Shown: positions 31,191-39,416 of the stretch, one piece after another
Layout of the letters: every line of letters begins with the position of its first letter
How positions within the stretch are numbered: position 1 is the stretch's first letter
Assembly: GCF_010730745.1 (NCBI RefSeq)
Contig: NZ_AP022615.1
Span: 3,286,001-3,350,000, forward strand
DNA from: Mycobacterium heidelbergense
GTDB lineage: Bacteria > Actinomycetota > Actinomycetes > Mycobacteriales > Mycobacteriaceae
Length of the DNA stretch: 64,000 nt
Direction of reading: 5' to 3'
The notes under the pieces: generated by a model
What the model saw: the letters and a program-made list of their open reading frames with translations, nothing else
Told to the model about the DNA's origin: nothing
Database searches by the model: none
Made by a program: the position numbers and the translations under genes

Positions 31191-31333
31191 AAACACACAT
31201 AACGTGTCCCTGCGGCGAAGCCATCGTCGGCAAGGATGAGGACGAGCTGGTCGAACTGACCCAGGCCCATCTGGCCAGCGTCCATCCGGGCCTGGACTAC
31301 GACCGCGACGCAATCCTGTTCATGGCCTACTAG
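31187..31333 (+). CDS. Small DUF1059-like protein, 48 residues
   Basis: GTG 31187 overlaps the glycosylase stop by 4 nt. The chain begins MKTHITCPCGEAIVGKDEDE, with a CxC pair and TQAHLASVHPGLDYD, then ends ILFMAY. The CPCG and His spacing resemble DUF1059 proteins, possibly metal binding. Coupling suggests co-function with the glycosylase; unproven. Confidence 0.8.
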   Translation: MKTHITCPCGEAIVGKDEDELVELTQAHLASVHPGLDYDRDAILFMAY

Positions 31334-31352
31334 CCGAGCAGCCCCTTCGCTC

Positions 31353-31412
31353 GCGACGGTGCGTGTCTGTACAGCGACACGCCGTCACGGGCGTACAACT
31401 GCGCACGCTCGC
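31353..31412. repeat. 60-bp palindromic repeat, family 1 copy C
   Basis: Begins GCGACGGTGCGTGTCTGTAC and ends CTGCGCACGCTCGC, with the GACACGCCG core. It lies between convergent genes. Confidence 0.85.
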
Positions 31413-31422
31413 GCCAAAGGGC

Positions 31423-32457
31423 TTAAGGCACCACCGTCGAGCCGATGGTCGGCATGAACTGGCACTGCTTTTCCTTGGTGGTGACCTGTCCGAAGATGGT
31501 CGACATGACGCTGCCCGAGCCGGTGTCGACGATCCCGGTGAGCGTCGTCGGCCCGTCCGGGTTGATGTCGGTGCGCGGCTTGAGCGTGACCGTTCCCGAC
31601 TTGCCGGTGGTCAGGTTCACCCAGGTGACATTCAATGGCAGCTTCTGCACCTCGGCCGGCCCGGGCGTGCCCACGGCGGTGAACACGTAGGCGGTCTGGC
31701 CGGGTCCGGGACCGGGCGTCGGTATCTTCGCCGGCCCCGCCACCGAGAGCGCGGTCGCGATCGAACTACTGCCGTCCGCAAGGCAATTGGTGCCGATCGA
31801 GGGATACATGAAGTCCTGCGTGGGCGGGGCGTCCGGGCCGAAATTCGGGGTCGCCGCAGCCGGAGCCGGGGCCGGTTCAGGAGCCGCCGCCGGTTCAGGA
31901 GCCGGCGCGGGCGCCGCGACGGGCTCGGCGGTGCCTGGCACCGCGGCCGAAGGGGCCGTGGCCGAAGGGGCCGCCGCCGGAGGAGCGGCCGCCAAAGGGG
32001 CCGCCGCAACGGGCCCGGGACCCGCCGCGTGGGCCGGATCGATGCCCGGCGGCAGGTGCGACTGTAGGCCGGGCTCGATGCCGACCGCCGGGACGTGCGC
32101 CGCCGGGGCGGCGTCGGGGGCGGCGACACCGGCCGGCGCGCCCGGTTCCTGCACGAACTGATTCACCGACGCGGCAACGTTTTTCGATTCGTTGGGCGCC
32201 GTCGAATTGTGGGTGAAAGCTTGAGCGGCGGCCATCAGCAGCTGTGTCGCCTGCGTGGGATCGCTGGCCGCCTGCTGGATGATCGGGCTCAGCTGCGAGA
32301 GCGCCGGCAGGCCCGGGAGCTGTTGGGCGGAGCTCGGCTGCGGTGTCGGTTGCGGTGCCGCCGGATCGGCCGCCGCGCTCGGGCAGACCCCGAACGCGGC
32401 AGCCGACGCCGTGACGACAGCGGCCAAACCTTTGGACAGATTCCAAGTGGTTGCCAC
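31423..32457 (-). CDS. Exported Pro/Ala-rich protein (Rv1157c-like)
   Basis: 344 residues from GTG 32457, with GGAGG five bases upstream. Signal peptide: SKGLAAVVTASAAAFGV with a cleavage region near ADPAAP. The middle (about residues 110-205) is a low-complexity Pro/Ala tract rich in PAAAP and PEPAAAPEP units. The C-terminal 140 residues form a more ordered beta-rich domain with several Thr/Val strands and two Cys. Probably cell-wall or secreted. It shares location with the following exported gene, as in M. tuberculosis. Confidence 0.85.
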   Translation of the reverse strand: MATTWNLSKGLAAVVTASAAAFGVCPSAAADPAAPQPTPQPSSAQQLPGLPALSQLSPIIQQAASDPTQATQLLMAAAQAFTHNSTAPNESKNVAASVNQFVQEPGAPAGVAAPDAAPAAHVPAVGIEPGLQSHLPPGIDPAHAAGPGPVAAAPLAAAPPAAAPSATAPSAAVPGTAEPVAAPAPAPEPAAAPEPAPAPAAATPNFGPDAPPTQDFMYPSIGTNCLADGSSSIATALSVAGPAKIPTPGPGPGQTAYVFTAVGTPGPAEVQKLPLNVTWVNLTTGKSGTVTLKPRTDINPDGPTTLTGIVDTGSGSVMSTIFGQVTTKEKQCQFMPTIGSTVVP

Positions 32458-32503
32458 GATGTCCTCCGGTCGTTGGTAGTGGATTAGGCGTCTAACCGGC
32501 CGC

Positions 32504-33166
32504 TCACGGCAGGGCCGCGAGCAGCGGCGCCACCGGTCCGGCGGGGCTGGCCGGCGCCGGTGCCGCCGGTGCGGCCGGAGCCTGCCCCGAGGCCAGTGCC
32601 GTCAGATCCTGCGGAAACGTCAGCTGCCCGGGCATATTGACCGGCAGGCTGGACGGCAGCGCCGGCATGTTCACCTTCGCCTGCGGGATCTGAGGGACGG
32701 CCGGAGCGGCGGGAGCCGCGGGTGCCGATAGCCCCGGGATGCCGGACAGCCCCGGAATCGAAGGGGCGGCCGGGGCGGCGGGTGCCGCCGGTGCCTGCGC
32801 CAACCCCGGGATCGAGCTGAGCCCCGGGATCGTCGGAGCCGCGGGGCTGGCGGCCGTTGCCGACGACGTGAGCCCCGGAATCGAAGGAATCGCCGCCGGA
32901 GACGACGCCGGCGCGGTGGCCGAGGGGACCCCCGGGAAGCTGATGCCGGGGGTGGCCGGCGCCGCCGGGGGCGTCGCGCCGAGGGCGGTAGCGAGGTTTT
33001 GCAGGATTTGTGGCGCGTTGGCCGCCGAGCTGATCAGCTGTTGCGGAATGTTCGGCACGGGTGGGGCCGGCACGGGGTCGGCGTGGGCGATTCCGCCCGT
33101 CAGTAGCGCTGCGGACGAACCGACCACGACGGCGGTTGCACGCAAGTAAGTCCAGATGGTTGGCAT
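32504..33166 (-). CDS. Exported Pro/Ala-rich repeat protein (Rv1158c-like)
   Basis: 220 residues from ATG 33166. Signal peptide: LRATAVVVGSSAALLTGGIAHA, cleaved before DPVPAP. The mature part is almost wholly Pro/Ala/Ser with repeated IPGLS, SIPGL and AAPAAP motifs. It is divergent from pimE, with which it shares a short promoter region. Confidence 0.85.
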   Translation of the reverse strand: MPTIWTYLRATAVVVGSSAALLTGGIAHADPVPAPPVPNIPQQLISSAANAPQILQNLATALGATPPAAPATPGISFPGVPSATAPASSPAAIPSIPGLTSSATAASPAAPTIPGLSSIPGLAQAPAAPAAPAAPSIPGLSGIPGLSAPAAPAAPAVPQIPQAKVNMPALPSSLPVNMPGQLTFPQDLTALASGQAPAAPAAPAPASPAGPVAPLLAALP

Positions 33167-33221
33167 GACTCTCCCTGGTTATCGATGACAGGTCCTGCGC
33201 CGAAGTTACTTTGATACTGAT

Positions 33222-34610
33222 GTGACTCAAGTGACACGTGTGGCATTTATTCGATCGTTACGGATACGAGTGACGGCGGTGACCGGGCGCCCGCTCGCTA
33301 AAGTCGGGCGGATAGACACCATCCCGACCGCCCCGGCGGCGCCCCTCACGCGGCGGCTGGCGAGTGCGCTCCAGGCGGCCGCCCCGGCGCTGTTGATCGT
33401 GAGCGTCGCCGCGCGGCTCGCCTGGACGTACCTAACGCCCCACGGCGCGAACTTCGTCGACCTGCACGTTTACCTCGGCGGCGCCGCCGCCCTCGACCAT
33501 CCGGGCACGCTGTACCGCTACGTCTACGCCGAGCAGACCCCCGACTTTCCGCTGCCGTTCACGTACCCGCCGTTCGCGGCCGTCGTCTTCTACCCGCTGC
33601 ATCTATTGCCGTTCGGCCTGGTCGCCTTCCTGTGGCAGGTCGCGACGATGGCGGCGTTGTACGGCGCGGTCCGGATCAGCCAGCGCGTGATGGGCGTGCC
33701 CGCCGGCGCCGGTCGGCGTGTCGCGATGTTGTGGACGGCGGCCACCATCTGGATAGAGCCGCTGCGCAGCACGTTCGACTACGGGCAGGTCAACGTGTTG
33801 CTGATGCTCGCGGTGCTGTGGGCGGCCTACACCACCCGGTGGTGGCTATCGGGGCTGCTGGTCGGCGTGGCGGCCGGAATCAAGCTGACGCCGGCGATCT
33901 CCGGCGTCTATTTCGCCGGCGTTCGGCGGTGGGCCGCGGTGGCCTTTTCGGCGGTTGTCTTCCTCGCCACCGTCGGGGCGTCGGCGCTCGTCGTCGGCGA
34001 TCAGACGCGCTACTACTTCTTCGACCTGCTCGGCGACGCGCACCGCGTCGGGCCCATCGCCACCTCGTTCAATCAGTCCTGGCGCGGCGGCATATCCCGG
34101 ATCCTGGGCCACGACGCCGGTTACGGCCCGCCGGTCCTGGCCGCCATCGCCGTCACGGCCGTGCTGGCCGCGCTGGCTTGGCGGGCGCTGGACGGGTCGG
34201 ACCGGCTCGGCAAGCTGCTGGTGGTCGAGCTGTTCGGGCTGCTGCTCTCGCCGATTTCGTGGACCCACCACTGGGTGTGGCTGGTGCCGCTGATGATGTG
34301 GGCGATTCACGGGCCGGCCCGCGGACGCCCCGGCGCCCCAGCGGTGGGCTGGGGTTGGTTGGCGCTCACCATCATTGGCGTGCCGTGGTTGCTGAGCTTC
34401 GCTCAACCGACCATCTGGCAAATCAGCCGGCCGTGGTATCTGGCCTGGGCCGGGCTGGTCTACATCGTGGCGGCGGTGGCGACGTTGGCCTGGATCGCCG
34501 CCACCGGCGGGCGCGCCGAGCGTCACGCTGGCGTGGCCGCCGCCGCCGAACGTCACGCCAGCGTGGCAGCCGACGAGGAGGGCGGGCGCGACGCCGCGCC
34601 GAAGGATTAG
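33222..34610 (+). CDS. pimE: Polyprenol-phosphate-mannose-dependent alpha-1,2-mannosyltransferase PimE
   Basis: 462 residues from GTG 33222; an in-frame GTG at 33270 (446 residues) fits the M. tuberculosis N-terminus and would free space for a promoter. GT87/GT-C fold with about ten TM segments. The catalytic Asp region is NFVDLHVYLGG in the first extracytoplasmic loop. It adds the fifth mannose in PIM5/PIM6 synthesis on the periplasmic face. lpqW, encoded 11 kb away, is known to influence the PIM/LAM branch at PimE. The C-terminus carries a duplicated 10-residue unit (AERHAGVAAA / AERHASVAAD). Confidence 0.92.
   Translation: MTQVTRVAFIRSLRIRVTAVTGRPLAKVGRIDTIPTAPAAPLTRRLASALQAAAPALLIVSVAARLAWTYLTPHGANFVDLHVYLGGAAALDHPGTLYRYVYAEQTPDFPLPFTYPPFAAVVFYPLHLLPFGLVAFLWQVATMAALYGAVRISQRVMGVPAGAGRRVAMLWTAATIWIEPLRSTFDYGQVNVLLMLAVLWAAYTTRWWLSGLLVGVAAGIKLTPAISGVYFAGVRRWAAVAFSAVVFLATVGASALVVGDQTRYYFFDLLGDAHRVGPIATSFNQSWRGGISRILGHDAGYGPPVLAAIAVTAVLAALAWRALDGSDRLGKLLVVELFGLLLSPISWTHHWVWLVPLMMWAIHGPARGRPGAPAVGWGWLALTIIGVPWLLSFAQPTIWQISRPWYLAWAGLVYIVAAVATLAWIAATGGRAERHAGVAAAAERHASVAADEEGGRDAAPKD
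34515..34574 (+). repeat. 30-bp tandem duplication in the 3' end of pimE
   Basis: Two 30-bp units (from GCCGAGCGTCACGCTGGCGT and from GCCGAACGTCACGCCAGCGT). In frame, they add one extra AERHAxVAAx unit to the cytoplasmic tail. Confidence 0.75.
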
Positions 34611-34891
34611 CTCCCGACGATCCCGTCGATGTCGCGCGCCATCGCGATGTCGTTTTGGGTGATGCCGCCCGCGGAATGCGTGACAAGAGCGAAAGTCACC
34701 GTCCGCCAACGGATGTCGATATCCGGGTGGTGATCCTTGCTCTCGGCGTGCTCGGCCACCCGGCGGACGGCGTCGATGCCGTCGAGAAACGTCGGAAACT
34801 TGATCGACCGGCGCAGGGCCCCGCCGGAACGCTCCCATCCGTTGAGGTCGGGCAGTGCGGCGTCTACTTCCTCATCCGTTAACACAGCCAT
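34607..34891 (-). CDS. Pterin-4a-carbinolamine dehydratase (Rv1159A-like)
   Basis: 94 residues from ATG 34891, chosen because TACGGT lies exactly six bases upstream (leaderless). Signature: SKDHHPDIDIRW, with the catalytic His pair. Dehydrates 4a-hydroxy-tetrahydropterin; in bacteria without phenylalanine hydroxylase the role may be in pterin or molybdopterin metabolism. Its stop overlaps the pimE stop by 2 nt. Molybdopterin-dependent NarG is encoded nearby, but a link is speculative. Confidence 0.9.
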   Translation of the reverse strand: MAVLTDEEVDAALPDLNGWERSGGALRRSIKFPTFLDGIDAVRRVAEHAESKDHHPDIDIRWRTVTFALVTHSAGGITQNDIAMARDIDGIVGS

Positions 34892-34917
34892 GTCCCGACC
34901 GTATACCGTCACTGGCC
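34892..34917. promoter_or_regulatory. 26-bp divergent leaderless promoter region (pterin dehydratase/mutT2)
   Basis: Minus TACGGT (34903-34898), six bases, ATG 34891. Plus TACCGT (34904-34909), eight bases, ATG 34918. The two -10 hexamers abut back to back; each -35 must lie inside the opposite gene. Confidence 0.55.
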
Positions 34918-35310
34918 ATGCCGACCCAGGTCGTCGTCGCCGCAGCGATCATCTCCGGCTCCAGGGTGTTGGTGGCGCAGCGGGCCCGGCCGCCGGAGTT
35001 GGCCGGCCGCTGGGAACTGCCCGGCGGCAAGGTCGCGCCCGGCGAAACCGAACGCGACGCGCTGGCCCGGGAGCTGGCCGAGGAGCTGGGCCTGCGGATC
35101 GGCGACATCGCGGTGGGGGACCGCCTCGGCGACGACATCCCGCTCAACGGCGCGGCGACGCTGCGGGCGTATCGTGTGCGGTTGATTCGCGGCGAACCGC
35201 ACCCGCATGAGCACCGCGCGCTGCGCTGGGTGACGGCGGCGGAACTGCACGAGGTCGACTGGGTGCCCGCCGATCGCGGCTGGCTGGGGGACCTGGCCCG
35301 AGCGCTTTGA
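34918..35310 (+). CDS. mutT2: Nudix hydrolase MutT2
   Basis: 130 residues from ATG 34918. The Nudix box is GGKVAPGETERDALARELAE followed by ELG. N-terminal VVVAAAIISGSRVLVAQRARP and C-terminal LRWVTAAELHEVDWVPADRG match M. tuberculosis MutT2 (Rv1160), which hydrolyses dCTP/5-methyl-dCTP and helps sanitise nucleotides. Confidence 0.92.
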   Translation: MPTQVVVAAAIISGSRVLVAQRARPPELAGRWELPGGKVAPGETERDALARELAEELGLRIGDIAVGDRLGDDIPLNGAATLRAYRVRLIRGEPHPHEHRALRWVTAAELHEVDWVPADRGWLGDLARAL

Positions 35311-35695
35311 GCAACCTCCCGACAAGTCCACAGTTTTCCTGCAGGCAATGTACAGCGCAGTTGCAGCTGACACGCGTGAAATCGGAAGGTAATAGCGACA
35401 ATAGGACCGTAACCTCGATTTGCATGCCGATAGCGATCCCGATGGTTGTTTCGACGGTGTGGCCACGGCTGCCACGCCGGGCGTTGACGTCCCTTGGCGC
35501 AGAGCCGCAGGTTCCCGGCACGGGTTTTCGCTAACAGGGGAGCCTGGTCGGCCTATCGCCCGCGACCTAGGCTGGTGCGCCATCGCCGCCCGCCCGCAGG
35601 TCGCCGGGGCCGACATTCCCGAACACCACCCAACCGAGGTCGAACACACGGGCCCGACCACGAGGCGCGACGCGACGGAGTAGGAGGGTTACCCC
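35311..35695. other. 385-bp region upstream of narG
   Basis: No gene recognised. It must contain the narGHJI promoter and a long leader. An AT-richer patch at 35315-35420 includes the candidate GGTAATAG and TAGGACCGT elements. I see no clear -35/-10 pair, NarL heptamers or DosR box that I would defend. A GGAGGG at 35683-35688 serves the TTG start. Confidence 0.6.
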
Positions 35696-38600
35696 TTGAC
35701 TGTCACACCTCACGTTGGTGGACCGCTCGAGGAGCTACTGGAGCGCAGCGGGCGGTTTTTCACCCCGGGCGATTTCTCGGCCGACCTGCGCACCGTCACC
35801 CGGCAGGGCGGCCGCGAGGGCGACGTGTTCTACCGCGACCGGTGGAGCCACGACAAGGTGGTCCGCTCCACGCACGGGGTCAACTGCACCGGATCGTGCT
35901 CGTGGAAGATCTACGTCAAGGACGGGATCATCACCTGGGAAACCCAGCAGACCGACTATCCGTCGGTGGGTCCGGACCGGCCCGAATACGAGCCGCGCGG
36001 CTGCCCGCGTGGCGCGTCGTTCTCCTGGTACAGCTATTCGCCGACCCGGGTCCGCTATCCGTACGCCCGCGGCGTGCTGGTCGAGATGTTCCGCGAGGCC
36101 AAAGCCCGCCTGGGCGACCCGGTGCTGGCGTGGGCCGACATCCAGGCCGACCCGGAGCGCCGCCGCCGCTATCAGCGGGCCCGCGGCAAGGGCGGCCTGG
36201 TCCGGGTCAGCTGGGCCGAGGCCACCGAGCTGATCGCGGCGGCGCACGTGCACACCATCAAGACCTACGGCCCCGACCGGGTCGCCGGGTTTTCGCCGAT
36301 CCCGGCGATGTCGATGGTGTCGTACACCGCCGGCTCGCGGTTCTACGAGCTGATCGGCGGCGCGATGACGTCGTTCTACGACTGGTACGCCGACCTGCCG
36401 GTGGCCTCGCCGCAGGTGTTCGGCGACCAGACCGACGTGCCGGAGTCCGGGGACTGGTGGGACGCGGCGTACCTGATGATGTGGGGCTCCAACGTCCCGA
36501 TCACCCGGACCCCCGACGCGCACTGGATGGCGGAGGCCCGCTATCGCGGCACCAAGGTGGTGACCGTCAGCCCCGACTACGCCGACAACACCAAGTTCGC
36601 CGACGAGTGGATGCCGTGCGCCGCCGGCACCGACGGGGCGCTGGCCATGGCGATGGGCCACGTGATCCTGTCGGAATGCTATGTGCAAAAACAGGTTCCG
36701 TTCTTCGTCGACTTCGCGCGCCGCTACACCGATCTGCCGTTTCTGATCAAGCTCGAACAGCGCGGCGACATGCTGGTGCCCGGCAAGAACCTCACGGCGG
36801 CCGACATCGGCGGCGCGGTCGAAAACGCCTCGCTCAAACCGGCGGTGCTAGACGAAGCGACGAATTCCATTGTGGTGCCGCACGGTTCGCTCGGATTCCG
36901 GTACGGCGAGGACGGCGTCGGGAAGTGGAACCTCGATCTCGGCGGCGTGCTGCCGGCGCTCAGCGTGCGGGACGCGAACGCCACCGACACGGCGCTGGTC
37001 CACCTGCCCAGCTTCGACACGGTGAACGGCGAAGGCGGCACGGTCGCGCGCGGCGTGCCGGTGCGCCGCATCGGTAAGCACCTGGTGTGCACGGTATTCG
37101 ATCTGATGCTGGCCCAGTACGCGGTGGCGCGTCCCGGGCTACCGGGCGAATGGCCCACCGGCTACGACGATCCGACGCAGCAGAACACCCCGGCGTGGCA
37201 GGAGCCGATCACCGGCGTATCGGCCGGGCAGGCCATCCGCGTGGCCAGGGAATTCGCCCGCAGCGCAGAGGAATCCGGCGGCCGCTCGATGATCATCATG
37301 GGCGGCGGCATCTGCCACTGGTTCCACAGCGACGCGATCTACCGTGCGGTGCTGGCGCTGCTGATGCTGACCGGGTCGATGGGTCGCAACGGCGGCGGGT
37401 GGGCGCACTACGTCGGCCAGGAGAAGGTGCGTCCGCTCACCGGGTTTCAGACGATGGCGATGGCCACCGATTGGTCGCGCCCGCCGCGGCAGGTGCCCGG
37501 CGCGTCGTACTGGTACGCGCACACCGACCAATGGCGCTACGACGGGTACGGCGCCGACAAGCTGGCCAGCCCGGTGGGCCGGGGCAGGTTCGCCGGCAAG
37601 CACACCATGGACCTGCTGGCCTCGGCTGTGGCGATGGGGTGGAGCCCGTTCTACCCGCAGTTCGACCGGTCCAGCCTGGAGGTCGCCGACGAGGCGCGCG
37701 CCGCCGACCGCGACGCCGCCGAGTACGTCGCCGAGCAGCTCGGCCAGCGCAAACTCAAGCTCGCCGTGACCGATCCGGATAACCCCGTCAACTGGCCGCG
37801 GGTGCTTACCGTGTGGCGGGCCAACCTGATTGGCTCGTCGGGCAAGGGCGGGGAGTACTTCCTGCGGCACCTGCTGGGGACCGATTCCAACGCGACGGCA
37901 CTGCCGCCGGAGGACGGGGTACGGCCGGTCGACGTGGTGTGCGACGGCGAGATCCCGGAGGGCAAGCTCGATTTGATGATGTCGATCGACTTCCGGATGA
38001 CCTCGACGACGTTGGTGTCCGATGTGGTGCTGCCCGCGGCCACCTGGTACGAGAAGGCCGACCTGTCCAGCACCGACATGCACCCGTACGTGCACGCGTT
38101 CAGCGCCGCCACCGATCCGCCGTGGGAAACCCGTTCGGACTTCGACGCTTTCGGCGCCATCGCCCGCGCCTTCAGCGCCATGGCCAAGCGTCATCTGGGG
38201 ATTCGCAGCGATGTGGTGCTCACCGCGCTGCAGCACGACACCCCGGACGCGATGGCCTATCCCGACGGCGCCGAGCAGGACTGGCTGCACGACGGCGCCA
38301 CCCCGGTGCCGGGGCGGACGATGGCCAAACTCACCGTCGTGGAACGCGATTACACCGCCATCTACGACAAGTGGGTGACCCTGGGCCCGCTCGTCGACAA
38401 GTTCGGGGTGACCACCAAAGGGATCACGGTGCATCCGTTCCGGGAGGTCGAGGAGTTGGCCGCCAGGTTCGGCGTGATGAATTCCGGTGTGGCGGCGGGC
38501 CGTCCGGCCATCACCACCGCCGCGCGGATGGCCGACGTGCTGCTGTTGTTGTCGGGGACGACCAACGGCCGGCTCGCCGTCGAGGGGTTCCGGGAGCTGG

Positions 38601-39382
38601 AGAAGCGCACGGGCCAGCGGCTGGCGCACCTGGCCGAGGGCAGCGAGGAGCGCCGCATCACCTACGCCGACACGCAGGCGCGCCCGGTCCCGGTGATCAC
38701 CAGCCCGGAATGGTCGGGCAGCGAGACCGGCGGCCGCCGCTACGCGCCGTTCACCATCAACATCGAGAACCTCAAACCGTTCCACACGCTCACCGGGCGG
38801 ATGCACTTCTATCTGGCCCACGACTGGGTCGAGGAGCTCGGCGAGCACCTGCCGGTGTTCCGCCCGCCGCTGGACATGGCGCGGCTGTTCGGGCAGCCCG
38901 AGCTCGGTCCGACTGACGACGGAGTCGGGCTCACCGTGCGGTATCTGACCCCGCACTCGAAGTGGTCGTTCCACTCCACCTACCAGGACAACCTGTACAT
39001 GCTCTCGCTGTCGCGCGGCGGCCCGACCATGTGGATGAGCCCCGGCGACGCGGCGAAAATCCAAGTGCGCGACAACGATTGGGTCGAGGCGGTCAACGTC
39101 AACGGCATCTACGTGTGCCGGGCGATCGTCTCACACCGGATGCCCGACGGCGTGGTGTTCGTCTACCACGTGCAGGAACGCACCGTGGACACCCCGCGCA
39201 CCGAGACCAACAACAAGCGCGGCGGCAACCACAACGCGCTGACCCGGGTGCGCATCAAGCCCAGCCACCTCGCCGGCGGCTACGCCCAGCATTCGTTCGC
39301 GTTCAACTACCTGGGGCCGACCGGCAACCAGCGTGACGAGGTGACGGTGGTGCGCCGTCGTAGTCAGGAAGTGCGGTACTGA
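35696..39382 (+). CDS. narG: Respiratory nitrate reductase alpha subunit
   Basis: 1228 residues from TTG 35696, with GGAGGG seven bases upstream. The FS0 [4Fe-4S] ligands are His60-x3-Cys64-x3-Cys68 in THGVNCTGSCSW, and RGCPRGASFSWY follows. Molybdo-bis-MGD domains extend to a C-terminal dinucleotide-binding part ending near GNQRDEVTVVRRRSQE. There is no Tat signal, as expected for the cytoplasmic-facing NarGHI. It reduces nitrate to nitrite using quinol electrons passed through NarI and NarH. First gene of narGHJI; a narK-like transporter gene lies at the right end of the window. Confidence 0.97.
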   Translation: MTVTPHVGGPLEELLERSGRFFTPGDFSADLRTVTRQGGREGDVFYRDRWSHDKVVRSTHGVNCTGSCSWKIYVKDGIITWETQQTDYPSVGPDRPEYEPRGCPRGASFSWYSYSPTRVRYPYARGVLVEMFREAKARLGDPVLAWADIQADPERRRRYQRARGKGGLVRVSWAEATELIAAAHVHTIKTYGPDRVAGFSPIPAMSMVSYTAGSRFYELIGGAMTSFYDWYADLPVASPQVFGDQTDVPESGDWWDAAYLMMWGSNVPITRTPDAHWMAEARYRGTKVVTVSPDYADNTKFADEWMPCAAGTDGALAMAMGHVILSECYVQKQVPFFVDFARRYTDLPFLIKLEQRGDMLVPGKNLTAADIGGAVENASLKPAVLDEATNSIVVPHGSLGFRYGEDGVGKWNLDLGGVLPALSVRDANATDTALVHLPSFDTVNGEGGTVARGVPVRRIGKHLVCTVFDLMLAQYAVARPGLPGEWPTGYDDPTQQNTPAWQEPITGVSAGQAIRVAREFARSAEESGGRSMIIMGGGICHWFHSDAIYRAVLALLMLTGSMGRNGGGWAHYVGQEKVRPLTGFQTMAMATDWSRPPRQVPGASYWYAHTDQWRYDGYGADKLASPVGRGRFAGKHTMDLLASAVAMGWSPFYPQFDRSSLEVADEARAADRDAAEYVAEQLGQRKLKLAVTDPDNPVNWPRVLTVWRANLIGSSGKGGEYFLRHLLGTDSNATALPPEDGVRPVDVVCDGEIPEGKLDLMMSIDFRMTSTTLVSDVVLPAATWYEKADLSSTDMHPYVHAFSAATDPPWETRSDFDAFGAIARAFSAMAKRHLGIRSDVVLTALQHDTPDAMAYPDGAEQDWLHDGATPVPGRTMAKLTVVERDYTAIYDKWVTLGPLVDKFGVTTKGITVHPFREVEELAARFGVMNSGVAAGRPAITTAARMADVLLLLSGTTNGRLAVEGFRELEKRTGQRLAHLAEGSEERRITYADTQARPVPVITSPEWSGSETGGRRYAPFTINIENLKPFHTLTGRMHFYLAHDWVEELGEHLPVFRPPLDMARLFGQPELGPTDDGVGLTVRYLTPHSKWSFHSTYQDNLYMLSLSRGGPTMWMSPGDAAKIQVRDNDWVEAVNVNGIYVCRAIVSHRMPDGVVFVYHVQERTVDTPRTETNNKRGGNHNALTRVRIKPSHLAGGYAQHSFAFNYLGPTGNQRDEVTVVRRRSQEVRY

Positions 39383-39416
39383 TGAACGGCCCGAGCGACG
39401 CGTGCGGAGCGAGACA

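Noticed and set aside
35311..35695. DosR or NarL boxes upstream of narG
   Set aside because: I could not find a site matching either consensus well enough to report.
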